Position numbers and translations under genes: made by a program
In this document: positions 12,125 through 23,300 of the stretch, in pieces
Numbering within the stretch: the first letter of the stretch is position 1
How the letters are laid out: the number at the start of each line of letters is the position of its first letter
Origin: Odontesthes bonariensis
Taxonomy: Eukaryota; Chordata; Actinopteri; Atheriniformes; Atherinopsidae
Direction of reading: 5' to 3'
Length of the DNA stretch: 64,000 nt
Assembly: GCF_027942865.1 (NCBI RefSeq)
Contig: NC_134524.1
Span: 5,771,036 to 5,835,035, forward strand
Notes under the pieces: model-generated
What the model saw: only the letters and a program-made list of their open reading frames with translations
Databases searched by the model: none
Told to the model about the DNA's origin: nothing

Positions 12125-12610
12125 TAGGGATACACCGATATTTGGATCTGATATCGGTACCGATATCGAAGAAAATTTCAGATCGGGTATCAGGGACGAT
12201 GGGCTGATCTATATCAGCTTATTTAATTATTTTTCCCCCCTTGTCCTGTCCAGCATTGGCATTCATCCAACGGCCTTCTGCCCCCTCCAGTGGTTGAAAA
12301 ACTTTTTAAATTGGGACTACTACTACTTTTTTTTTTGTTTGTTTTTTCTAGAGAAGCTATTTTTTTGTTCAGATGCTTTTGTAAAGGATGTTTAATTCCC
12401 ATCTGCACTAAACTATATAAAGAGCTGATTGCTATTTATTTTGAAAGTCCACCAACCAAACTAGTGAAGCTGTTGTTTTTTACTCAATTTCAGCTCCTTT
12501 CTCATTTAGTATTTTGTTTTGCATTGGATTTTGAATCCCTAATTGCCCCAAATGAACCAGTTACACTTGTTATATTTTTATGGTTAAGATTGCGGATCGG
12601 TGCATCCCTA
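12125..12610. mobile_element. hAT-type MITE, unit 1 copy
   Basis: The element starts TAGGGATACACCGATA and ends GGATCGGTGCATCCCTA, which are imperfect inverted repeats. It is flanked on both sides by the 8-bp duplication CCTATAAG. The 8-bp target duplication and TAGGGATGCACCGAT-type ends are typical of vertebrate hAT elements. No transposase is present. The same element with the same target duplication occurs in units 2 and 3. Confidence 0.9.
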
Positions 12611-12618
12611 CCTATAAG

Positions 12619-13639
12619 TCTTGTTTGGTTTTGCTCCGTCTGACCTTTTGGTTTAATTACTTAAAGGGGTGACTGTGACATAATCTTATTTAACTTATCA
12701 CCACAAACTCTTCACCTGACTATTCAGGCATATTTTTGATTTGTATGAGCTTTTTTTTTTTAAATATATCATTAAACTGTACACATGGATGCTCAGCTGA
12801 TCAGTTGTATTAAATGTTTTACTTCTGTGTCGAAACTCTTTGCTTATTTACAGATGAGATTTTTGGACCAAGCAAAAGAGGGCTGTTAAATCAAGTGATG
12901 GAGGCTCCTCCCACATATCATCTGTACAGACTGATGTGATGAAGCATCAGATCCCGTCTGCGCAGCTGTTCTCAGTCCACCTGGGGGCAGCATACATTCA
13001 CAGAGAAGCACACTGACATTATGTGAACGTTACACAAACATCACATTCTTCTGCAAGAGCATCAAAAAGGAAAAACCTCAGTCCATCTAAAAGTTGCTCG
13101 AGAATAATATTTACAAGACAATCATTACATTTCATAAATTATGAGGCTAAACTAAAACTCATCCTTTCAAAGATAAATCTGAGACTGACTGTTATGACCC
13201 TGCTCTGCGAGGGTTAGAGGGAAGTTACATAAAAGATGTCCAGGTGGAAAGTTGGGATTTAAAGGTTCATCAAGGGAACAAGGGGAACTCAAATTAATAA
13301 ATAATCAAAACATAAAAGAATCTTCCTGACTCCAAACTGCACACCAAACCATGGCTGCCTGTTGAACGACTCTCTGCAGGATCCTTTCATAGAAGGAGGT
13401 GCGCCATCAGAAGGGTAAAAAGAGCCAATCCTGAGTGGGTGATGACACATTCGACTTTGCATAAAGGAGGGAGGTTGAGTCACTTCTCCAGAGGCCTATA
13501 GGGCCGAAACACTGATTTTAGAATCATCTGAACAACTGGGTTAATCTTAATATTTAAAAGTATGATTCAATGTTCATGTAAAATCTATAGAAATACAGTC
13601 CAGATAAAGACAGACGAGAGAGATACTGAATGAAGCACG
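12619..13639. other. Duplicated spacer without a recognised gene
   Basis: The sequence is shared with units 2 and 3 (from about 33376 and 49556). Short frames here are interrupted or unsupported. I see no Ig, membrane or transposase signature. Confidence 0.4.
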
Positions 13640-14707
13640 ACTATCAGAGCAGTGCACAGAAGATATGCAGAAGATAAGGCCATGACTTGTGGAGTCCCCC
13701 AGGGGTCAATTCTTGGACCTCTTCTTTTTAACTTGTATATGCTCCCTTTTGGTCAGATATTGCAGAACTTTAACATCAATTATCACAGTTATGCAGACGA
13801 TACACAACTTTATGTGTCTCTGTCACCGGACGACTGCGGCCCAGCAGACGTACTGTGTCAGTGTCTGGAGGAAGTAAACACCTGGATGAGAGAGATATCT
13901 TAAATATCTCGAGACTCGGGACCTTACAATCACTGACTGAGTTGGAAACCTCGGAGTGTTGATAGACTCAGATCTGACTTTCAGCAGCCACATCAAAGCT
14001 GTCACCAAGGCAGCTTTTTACCATCTCAGAAATATCAACAGAATTAAAGGTTTCCTCTCCCAAACAGAACAGGAGAAACTCATCCATGCATTCATCTCCA
14101 GCAGACTCCATTACTGTAATGCTCTTTTAACTGGACTTCCCAAAAAGAGCATTAAACATCTGCAGCTCATCCAGAACGCTGCTGCTGGAGTTTTAACCCG
14201 GACTAAGAGATCTGAACACATCACAGCAGCTTTAAAATCTTTACTTTGGCTTCCAGTCAGTCACAGAATAGATTTTAAAAGCCTGCTGATGGTTTACAAT
14301 CTGTGATATGTTCAGAGAATATAAACCCAGCAGAGCTCTTAGATCCAAGGACTCAGCCTGACTAAACATGGAGAAGCAGCATTTAGCTGTTATGCTGCAA
14401 ACAAGTGGAACAAACTGCCAGTGGAGATTAAACTTTCACCAAATGGAGACATTTTTAAATCCAGGGTAAAAACATTTCTTTTCTCATGTGTCTATGCATG
14501 AAATCTGCACGATATATTTGAACTTATCTGGACTGTTGCTGGTTTTTAAATTCATTTAAATCATTTTATTTGTTTCTCTTTATATTCTTTTATGTATTTT
14601 TAATGCTTCTTCCACTCCCTGCTGCAAAGCTTTTATTTTAAGTGAAGCACTTTGAATTGTTTTGTAAATGAAATGTGCTTCACACATAAATTTGATTTGA
14701 TTTGATT
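13640..14707 (+). mobile_element. L2-like LINE fragment, unit 1 copy
   Basis: The frame at 13652-13903 has reverse-transcriptase motifs: [13 protein letters not shown] and the catalytic YADDTQLY. After a short internal deletion the thumb region continues at 13956-14306 (LLTGLPKKSIKHLQLIQNAA). The 3' end carries the L2-type GTGCTTCACACATAAATTTGATTTG tail, the same family tail as at 4830. The 5' half is missing and the frame is broken, so it is inactive. Confidence 0.8.
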
Positions 14708-14729
14708 TTGACCATAATGGTTCAGTTAG

Positions 14730-14905
14730 AGCAGGGGTGTCAAACTGATCCGTGAAAGGGCCGGTGTGGCTGCAGGTTTTTGTTCCAGGTTCTAAACTTT
14801 GTTCTTAACCAGGTTTTTGGTTAAGAACTTCAGTTGATTGACTGAAACAAGTCAGCTGTGCTGCTGCAGGGTTGGAACAAAAACCTGCAGCCACACCTGA
14901 CTTAG
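14730..14905. repeat. Fold-back repeat (unit 1)
   Basis: Perfect 25-bp inverted arms lie at 14763-14787 and 14873-14897 (GGTGTGGCTGCAGGTTTTTG...). A second inverted repeat, GTTCTTAACC...GGTTAAGAAC, lies between them near 14800-14828. This is a small non-coding repeat of a type common in fish. Copies recur at 35374-35508 and 56307-56441. Confidence 0.75.
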
Positions 14906-15112
14906 AGGAGAGAAGCTGTCATCTTAGAGCCTGGGCCCCATTTTATGTCTTTTATATCTTTTAGCATCCAAGTAAGAACAAAGAGACAACCAACCACAAA
15001 GCAGCTGCAATGTAATCAAAGGAGCAACTCTACACCTCACAGAAAAGAATCCTTGCTTTTACCTCCTTGTTATTGCGTCTGACAGGAACATAAAGGACGA
15101 GTGCGTCTCCAC

Positions 15113-15738
15113 TTATTCTGTTTCCGGTCTTCTGATTCGCCGGATTGTTGCCGGACGAAAAGTCAGTGCCGCATAGTTCACATCGTCTGAGTCTGAGCTC
15201 TGAGAATAAGAACACTTTGCATCACATGGATGGATTTTTAGGAATAAAAAGAATCACACATGACTTGAAAGAATTTGAGGTGGATGTCAATAGACAGCAG
15301 TTATTACCTCTGTCCTCCGTATGTTCTGTTCGAAGTGAACTAAGAGACAAACAACACATCTGGTCAGATAACTGACAATCATTCATTATTATTACACATT
15401 TCTTTAAAAAGCAGTAAGAATTATTATCTCTCTTTAGCAACTACCTGTCTGCAGCTTTTTGATTTTGACAACCAGACCAGCGATGACCATGAAGAGGAAA
15501 ACACTGAGACCACCCAGAATGAGCTGTGTTAATTCAGGGGTCCCTTCTACAAGGCAGGCAGTCATGTTATTTTGACAGCTATCCAACAAAATCCATATTC
15601 CAAACATACAAAAATGAAAAAATGTTACCTTCAACCTCCAAATATATTGCACTCGCCATCACCGGGTATGATCCTAAGTAATATCCACAGAAATACAGCC
15701 CAGAGTCCGATAAACAAGCTGATTTTCACTAGTTCCAT
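15113..15738 (-). CDS. Ig-less ITIM membrane protein, copy 1
   Basis: Four minus-strand exons are proposed: 15738-15657, 15546-15445, 15339-15308 and 15199-15113 (TAA). Joins fall in phases 1, 1 and 0 with no internal stop, giving 100 residues. Exon 1 starts MELVKISLFIG and encodes a hydrophobic leader. Exon 2 encodes a short acidic stem (EGTPE), an uncharged membrane segment (LILGGLSVFLFMVIAGLVV) and the stop-transfer KIKK. Exon 4 encodes SSDSDDVNYAALTF, whose VNYAAL is a canonical ITIM ([VIL]-x-Y-x-x-[LV]) of the form found in fish NITR and related receptors. Introns are 96-110 nt or so. The exon 1 donor here is GC (GATG/GCGAGT); copy 2 has GT. No Ig exon fits between leader and membrane exons. 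It may be a minimal inhibitory adaptor or the remnant of an Ig receptor that lost its ectodomain. Confidence 0.6.
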
Positions 15739-15842
15739 TGGCAGATTTATTTGCTTATTTCAAGCAAAAACGTCTCGTATTTGCTGTTTTTTTAACTTAT
15801 TTATGGAGTGGCATTTATTCCAGTGTACATGATGGTGCACAT

Positions 15843-16193
15843 AGGGTAGTGCACATGTCGCCTAGTGTTTTCTATTCCCTCATTTTAATGCTGAAGCTAA
15901 AGAAATACATCGTGAGGTCACTGTTTTAGGTAAAGACAGGGTACAGATCGGCCTGTAGCTGGATGCACACTTACAGCAGATAAATATTCAAAGACCAGCT
16001 GTGGCATCCCTTCTGTAAACTTATCAAATCACAAGAATTTTATTAGTTATTCTGGAAGAAATCTGAGTGAACACAACAGCAGTCAGGTGTAGATGAAGAT
16101 TCAGATATCTGTGCAGAGCATCTGGCAGAAGACTTCTCTTGCGAATCCTTTGGTGAAACCTTGGAGCCCTTGAACCAATAGAACAAGGAAGCA
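15843..16193. repeat. Intra-unit duplicated segment, first copy
   Basis: This roughly 350-bp segment recurs in the same orientation at 18551-18924. Both copies carry AATAAA on the minus strand (within TTTTATTAGTTATTC on the plus strand). The pair exists in all three units, so the internal copying is older than the unit duplication. Confidence 0.75.
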
Positions 16194-16309
16194 GTTGATA
16201 GAGTTGTCCAAAACTTAAGTAATACCTGGAATAAGACCCCAAATCCAGATGAGTTCAGGAGGAGATGTCAAGGATGTAGGACAGGGTAAAAAGGAGGAGA
16301 AAGTTTGAA

Positions 16310-16610
16310 TAGTTTCATCCCTCCATCATCACCAGGAAGGATGGCATGATGGCAGCTGCCTTCCCAGCAGTGGACCACACTGCAAAACCAGCTCAAGAAC
16401 ATTTTAAGTAACACATCAAAGAGTCCCAGGCCTTGATACAGAATCCAGACTCCCCACATCCTCATCTTACTGAGCATCTGCTGGATGAATAAGTCTGATC
16501 CATGGAGGCCCCATCCTGTAACCCACAGGACTTAAAAAAGGAAGAACTGCCAGAGTTTTGTGACTGAAAATGCAAAACAGTCCGCGACAACATCAGAAAG
16601 CATGATTTCT
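16310..16610 (+). mobile_element. Decayed Tc1-like DNA transposon fragment
   Basis: In broken plus-strand frames one can read pieces resembling a common fish transposase C-terminus, including an EHLLDE-like piece and SMEAP. Stops and shifts interrupt it. The same relic is at about 36890-37175 and 57866-58145. Identification is by recall of the family and is tentative. Confidence 0.4.
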
Positions 16611-17154
16611 ATCTTAAGGGTTTAAGTCATGACGTTCATTTTTAGACATTCATATAAAATGTGAAACATCCTGTGAGTCTGACATTGATGTAAAACTGTA
16701 AGATAAAAGCATTAAATGTTTTTAGAAATCATGCATTTCTGACAGCTTTGAAATGCTTTTCTTTTTAACTCGTGTTGCTACAGACATCCCAGAAACTGAT
16801 GTAAAGCCCTGATATACATGGAGTAAGATCAAACTGACAGGGCAACCTTTAAGTTCCTCCTCACATGCATGACAGCAAGAATTACCACACTGACCACATT
16901 CAGAGCTCATGCGCCTACAAGCAGAAAAGGCATGTCGAAACCGTGAACGATATGCAAGTACATGTTTTTCTGTTTAACTCATTAAAGAATTCCTACAGTG
17001 ACAGAGCCTTAGTTTATATATTTCAGTGTGTTCAATAAATGACAGATTTATTGATCAAAATCAGTGTTCATGTGTGGGCTAAATGATGAACAATAAAGCA
17101 GCACGAGAGAGGAGCGTAAACAACGTCCTTACACTGACACATGCATTCATGATG

Positions 17155-17225
17155 CACATTACATTACATTACATTACACTACGGTCATTCTGCAGACGCT
17201 TTTATCCAAAGCGACTTACAATAAG
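17155..17225. repeat. (ACATT)n microsatellite plus SINE-like core
   Basis: A short run of ACATT units is followed by CAGACGCTTTTATCCAAAGC and GACTTACAATAA, a core seen in very many fish genomes as part of a SINE-like dispersed repeat. Copies lie at about 37729-37800 and 58704-58778, with more ACATT units than here. Confidence 0.6.
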
Positions 17226-18550
17226 ACAAAGACAAAGATACAAGGCGAGAATAAAGACAGAACTGACTTTTATTTGTTTGAGAGAAATCACACAAAACAG
17301 ATTTCCTGGCAAAATCTTAAAAAAAAAAAAGCTAAATTTACGATTGCGGGGTACACAAATGAGTTTTTAGAGGATATGTACCAGCCGGAGACGGACTTTA
17401 AACTGAATTCATGCCATCTTAACACTTCTAAATTGTGTGCGGTCACAGATCCTGAACAGCTGATCAGAGGACTTTCATAACAACTTCATTTGTAACGTTA
17501 TTCAAAGCTCTGGCTGCCTCTGTCCATGGTGCTGAACGTGAAAAACACACACAGATCCAGGGCCAGACCTGAGTGGAGTCCAGCCAACACTGTGTAATTT
17601 AACTCCTCTGTATGACAGATGATAAATTAGCAGATATTGCTACTTTTAATCTCTTCATTTCAAATGTTCTGGTCTGACTTCATTTTGTTGAGTGCCTTTC
17701 CACTAGAAGGAGGGACAGAGGATGGGGTCTCAGTTCCCACTAATGGCCAACAAGGCAGAGCCCCTCGTTTCACGGTTTGATCGTGTATGTTACTTTTTTG
17801 GTGCTGCTGTTTTCGTGCTCATCCCAGAAGTGATTTCCTTGTTGTTGTTTTTAAAAACAGTTTGTCATTCTTTTGTTCCATTTCAGTTTAATTTGTAGTT
17901 TTTTATTCCTGCCCCCTGGCAGTGCGTTTAGTTTAGTTATCAATCACCCTTTTACTTTCTTCATTACCCATCCTCGCCTCTTCAGTCCTAGATTCCCTCC
18001 TCAACATCTTGCTCCTTTGTGATCCCTGACACCACCAGGAGTTTGAGGAGGCGTGGGTGAAATCTTTCCAGCTTGTTCAGGAGGGACGGGGGCGTATGTT
18101 GGATTTTTGGAGTTCCGGTTTTAAACCATGTAAATCCTGCATGAGTCTGAGGATAATAAGAAGATCCGGTATCTCATCAGAAAATAGAAAAGAAGTAAAG
18201 CTTTTAACCTCACAAACTGTGTTCACAGTACAAGTGAAGCTGAGTAAGTGGCCACAGACTGTAGCTGCTGTGATCATCACTTGTTATCACTTTTAAATAT
18301 TATTTTATACATGATAAAGTATATATTAGAATCTATATGTGATACAAACTGGATATGACCTACATGTGCATATAGTCAGAATAAGAATGATAGTTTGTGG
18401 GACGTACAAGAGGATGTTTTTTTTTTTGTCTGAACATCATGTGAAAACAAGAAGTTAGAAAAAGTCAACATCATTTTCTCTTTGCTTTACATCTTGAACT
18501 CGGTCTGTTTTCTGTGTCTGTCAGGAGTAAATACAGGATGGTGCTTTTTA

Positions 18551-18924
18551 GGGTAGTGCACATGTCGCCTAGTGTTTTCTATTCCCTCATTTTCATGCTG
18601 AAGCTAAAGAAATACATCGTGAGGTCGCTGTTTTAGGTAAAGACAGGGTACAGATCGGCCTGTAGCTGGATGCACACTTACAGCAGATAAATATTCAAAG
18701 ACCAGCTGTCGCATCCCTTCTGTAAACTTATCAAATCACAAGAATTTTATTAGTTATTCCGGAAGAAATCTGAGTGAACACAACAGCAGTCAGGTGTAGA
18801 TGAAGATTCAGATATCTGTGCAGAGGATCTGACCTGAAGAGAGAAAAAAGGACGAACCAAGACTTCTCTTGCGAATCCTTTGATGAAACTTTGGAGCCCT
18901 TGAACCACTAGAAAAAGGAAGCAG
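18551..18924. repeat. Intra-unit duplicated segment, second copy
   Basis: Direct repeat of 15843-16193. It carries an extra stretch of about 35 bp (around 18828-18862) that the first copy lacks. Confidence 0.75.
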
Positions 18925-18933
18925 AGGCTGCCT

Positions 18934-19071
18934 GTGGAAAGGCAGACAACACTGAGTGGTGCCCAGGGGTACTACCACTGCTCACCTCTAGTGTTACACA
19001 GCAATGCTCACAGCACAGTGCAGGCCAGATTCAGAGAGTCAGTGATAACAATAACAAAGACAACAAATGGG
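18934..19071 (+). pseudogene. Possible Ig-domain relic
   Basis: One plus-strand frame reads LSGAQGYYHCSPLV followed by STVQARFRESVITI. This resembles the end of an Ig domain, with the F-strand G-Y-Y-x-C and a G-strand-like alternating tail. No matching first half with the other cysteine was found upstream, and stops flank it. It is present in all three units. Confidence 0.25.
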
Positions 19072-20333
19072 AAAACTTGATTGAAGATATATTACTAAAC
19101 CTGTGTGTAAATGTATAAAACTAACGTTGATTCATGTGGGACAAGGACAGCCCCTTTACACGAGGTCAGGACTGACAGGTGATGGATGCAGCAGGGACGA
19201 CACCAGATCCCTGCTCCAGCGCAGTCCTCTCCGACTTCTTCTGTCAACGAGAGAACCCAGAGAAAAGAACACAGGCAGAGCTTATGCTGCTGAGCTTTCA
19301 TTACAAGACGCTTCACAGACTGCACCTCAGCAGCAGCTTCATGTCAGCTCTTACCGCGGGGACAGAGTCCACTGGTTCAGCTCAGACAGCTGAATGTCGG
19401 TCTGAGCCGTCAGCCTCAGACTCGCCTGCGCTGCCTGTCTGACGGCCATGTAGTTGTGAGGATGAAGGCCACTGAGTCTTTAAGGTGCCTCCCACATGTG
19501 TCACTGCAGGATGCAGACGGCATCCACAGGTAAATAAATAATAAAATGAATGCACCATATTAAGCCACTGAACAGAAAAAAGTGTAACATGTTTCACAGT
19601 TTATTGTAGGTCAGATAGCTCTGAACTGAATGTGGTTAATGTGTTAATTGCTGCTCTCGTGCCTCAATGTGTGCGAAGAGGAAGTGGAGAGTTGGCCTGA
19701 TGGTTTGTTCTTGGGCCTTGGAAGCCAAATACTGTGTGTTTAGGTGTTTTAGGAAATGCAGGATCTCTCAAACCGTTACACAACTCAGCAGACATGGAGG
19801 GAAAGGCTGAAGAGCTGGTTGAATACAGTGAAGGTGTCTGAGACAGAGGGAAGAGGTCAGCAGAGCAGTGTAGAAGCCAGTTGCATGGCAGTGGTGAGGA
19901 AGTGTCTGTATTAGTGATGCCACATTTAAAAGTAGAGCATGCAACAGCAAAAACAGCAGAAAGGACTAAATGTTTTCAGCAAACCTCAATGGAATAACTG
20001 CATAAACGAATATGTTTCCACACAAAAGCTTTCCGTTTCCATATTTACTGCTATGCTTGTTAAATCTTTATCTTTTTATAAACCAGGAACAGATCTTTGC
20101 GCACGAAAGAAGGTAATTTATGTCTGCATTGGATAGGAAATGACTCTGCTACTCAAACCACTGATGCTGTCTGAGCTCAGTGTAAAAAGGAAGGAAGCAA
20201 AGGAGGGCCATGGTTTGCAGAAGTTTGAAAGCTTTTATCCTCACACACGTATCAGTTGTAACTTCTTCAGACGTTTTGTTCATGTGAAGCAGACGACTTT
20301 CTGACCAGCTGTGCAGCAGGGTCGGATGTGAGG

Positions 20334-23300
20334 ATGGGCCACACTTTGCTCTGGGTGCTGGGCTTTTTCTGTAAGTACATCACTGCCTTTCTGTTGGCAG
20401 ATCAGAGAAAATGTTTCTAAACAGTGAGAATTACAGTGAGTCTTTGCTTCATTGTGTTTCTGTGAGAGATTGAGGAGAGCAGACATGATTCTATGAAAAA
20501 CTGTTGCTTTAGTTTAGAGGAGCAGAATGCAACTTACATGTGGATTGTTTCATTTATGGTTCAGTTTTAGTTTTAAACGTAATTTCTTTCATATTTTCTA
20601 TTCCTAATTCCTTTTTGTTCTTCTGTTGTTGGCCTAGAGTGTTTTTCATCTGATTAATTTTAGATTCTCTGCCAGGTTAACACATCTAACCCAGTTTTAA
20701 TCTTTATTGTAGTGCTCAGAACACCCATCGATGGATATGCTGAAGGTTAGACTAACTTCCCTCTCTGCTTTGGTCTCACATCTATATTCAGTATCGTATT
20801 TATCTACTAATTATCCTCTCGTTTATCTTTGTACAGATGGATTTGTGGCATTTTTCACTCTGTTAATTTCATTAGATTAAAAAATGAATTAATGTGTATG
20901 AGTTGCAGAGTCTGTGATCTTTGTGAGGACACACGTGGTGTGGTGGTTAGCACCGTCGCCTCGCAGCAAGAGGGTTCCTGGTGTGAACCCCAGCTGGGTA
21001 CTCTGGCTTCCTCCCATCATCCAAAAACATGCATGTTCTAAATTAACCTTGCGAGTGAGCGTGAGCGTGCACGGTTGTTGGTTTCTGAGCAGCTATAGAA
21101 AATGGATGGGTGTTATTGGGACTCTAATGGGATAAATATGACCTTTTTCTTTGAATAATTGAACAAAAATGAGTTAAATTTACAATAAACAGAGCAGCAT
21201 TGAGTGCAGCTGAAGGTTTTCGGTGTCACCTGTCAGAGCTGCCAAAGTTAGAAATGAAGAATTCTGAATTAGAAATGTTTCACTTTAAATGTGTACAAGG
21301 CCCTCATATTCAGCTGAAATGACTTATGACAAATAAACTAAAAGTCTGTGGAGTTTTCTGGAAGGATGAACAAATTCATCCAAAGACTGTTCCCTGATTT
21401 GGTGTTTTGATGTTACTGATCAGATCAGAGAGCTTTCTGACATGTGATCCAAAGTCTTCACTGGTGTTCACTTTAGTTCTGAGCTGATGTCTGTGAAAGG
21501 TTTAAGAGATGATTCACATCATGTGTTTTTTCTAACTTACAGATCTTAAAATCAAACCCACTCTGACAGCAGACAGAAACATCATACCAGCAGGGGGCAG
21601 TGTGAAACTGACCTGTTCTGTGAAGGATCCTGCAGGCCTCAGATATGACCTCTGGAGACGTACCTCATCTGGAGATCAGATCATACAAGTTAATGACATT
21701 GATGGAGTTTTCAGTGTCTCAGAGGGAGGAAAATACGTCTGCAGAGGGATTAAAAGAGAGACTAACTTAGTCACATCTATGAGTGACGCCGTCATCATTT
21801 ACCAAACTGGTGAGTTTAGAAATTTAATTTGGAATAAAACATCATGGAATCTGAGAACAGGAGAAAATCCATTTTGAACACATTATTAAAAAGTATCAAA
21901 TGAATAATTCAATCCCAGGATTTGACCACATCTACATGAAGGAGAACAAGTTTTAGTTTGGTGTGTGAGAAAAACAAAGTTCCATCCACAGCCAGTGGAT
22001 AAAAGGTTAAAGATCATTCAGCTGTGAAACCTTCTTATGATGAACTCTGTTGGAGGGAAAACAGCTTTAATTTAATTCCACATTGTTACATCTGTTCTTG
22101 TTTCATTGTGACTTTGAGGTGTGTAAACTGAAGCTCCAGAAACTTTGTAGATGTTTAATTCTAAAATCAGCCTGCGGTTATGTTAAAATGTCATTTAAAG
22201 TACTGGAGTCACACACTTCAAGCTCTAAACACCTGATGAGTTCCCTCATTGTATAAATATCACAGTTGTTTTAATAATTTACCATAAAGCAGAGCAACTA
22301 AAGCTGAAAACAGTCCTGTGTTTCTGTGTTATTTCTCACCTCTTTTCTTTGTGTCCTAACTGTGTTTTTGGTGTCAACAGTTTCCATTAAGGCCACAGTG
22401 ATCCTGCAGCCCAGCTGGGCTCAGATATACAGCGGTGAGACCGTCAGCCTCAGATGTGAGATCCAGGGAGCTGATAACAGAGGGTGGGAATATGAATGGA
22501 GACCAACCAACACAAATGCTCCAACATCCAGTGAATACAGGATCATCGCAGAGTCCAACAGCAGAGAATACAGCTGTAGGGGCAGAAGAGACTATCTCTT
22601 AACAGAATGGAGCGAAGGCTTCACTCTGAAAGGGTCACGTGAGTTAAACTGTCCACAATTCATCATGAAATATCATGTTTTGATGTGCTTCACTGATTTA
22701 GAAATGACGAAGGAAACATTTCTCCGTCCAACACTGATCCAGCTGCTGCCAGGAAGCTCAGTGATGAACTGATTTATTTTAGTTTGAGAACAGGAAGAGG
22801 AGACAGCACGCAGGGCAGTGGAACATTTGAGGGAAATAAGTGGATGAGGCAAAAAGAACTGAAGCTTTTATTTGTGTATATTTGTTTTTATTGTTAACCA
22901 GAAATATTTCAGTCTGTTAGTAATATTTAAACAAACTGAATCAAGTCACATTCTGATTAATTAATTTACAAAAATCTGAACTCAACAGCAAGTAAACCCA
23001 GAGCCACACTGACAGCAGAGATAACAACCATACCAGCAGGGGGCAGTGTGACACTGACCTGCTCTGTGGACCGCTCTGATGGATGGAGGTTTGACTGGTT
23101 CAGAGGTGGGTCAGCCTATTCTGCAGCTCAGCCCGGAACAAACAATGAAGTCATCACAGTGTCACAGGGAGGTCTGTACCACTGCAGAGGAGTAAGAGGA
23201 GGAGGAGGAGGAGGAGAACCAGGTTTCTACTCAGAAGTCAGCAGTGATGTCACCATTGAGGAAACTCGTGAGTTTATTCATTTGTTCTGAAATAAAAGAA

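Larger units (their letters stand above)
17226..20333. other. Duplicated spacer before gene B
   Basis: This sequence is shared with 37801-40915 and 58779-63058. It includes the second copy of the internal repeat (18551-18924) and an Ig-like scrap on the plus strand at 18934-19071. An AGAGGAAGTGG (19677-19687) matches the ETS/PU.1 core about 650 bp before the gene B start codon. No confident exon was found. Confidence 0.4.

Noticed and set aside
12290..12643. 117-codon frame inside and past the hAT MITE, found in all units
   Set aside because: It is a hydrophobic low-complexity frame with no transposase motif. It runs across the MITE edge, so it is a chance frame.
15434..15652. Unspliced 72-codon minus-strand frame covering the ITIM-gene membrane exon
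   Set aside because: Its first half is intron sequence between clear donor and acceptor sites. The spliced model with matching phases explains the membrane segment better.
16722..16910. Minus-strand cysteine-rich frame beginning MSSECGQCGNSCCHACEE, identical in three units
   Set aside because: The surrounding non-coding DNA is equally similar between units. Its 3' end differs by a single base that removes a stop, and there is no splice or leader support.
19103..19442. Two overlapping plus-strand frames of 87-96 codons conserved in all units
   Set aside because: Conservation is no higher than in the flanks, both frames are equally kept, and no domain or leader is seen.
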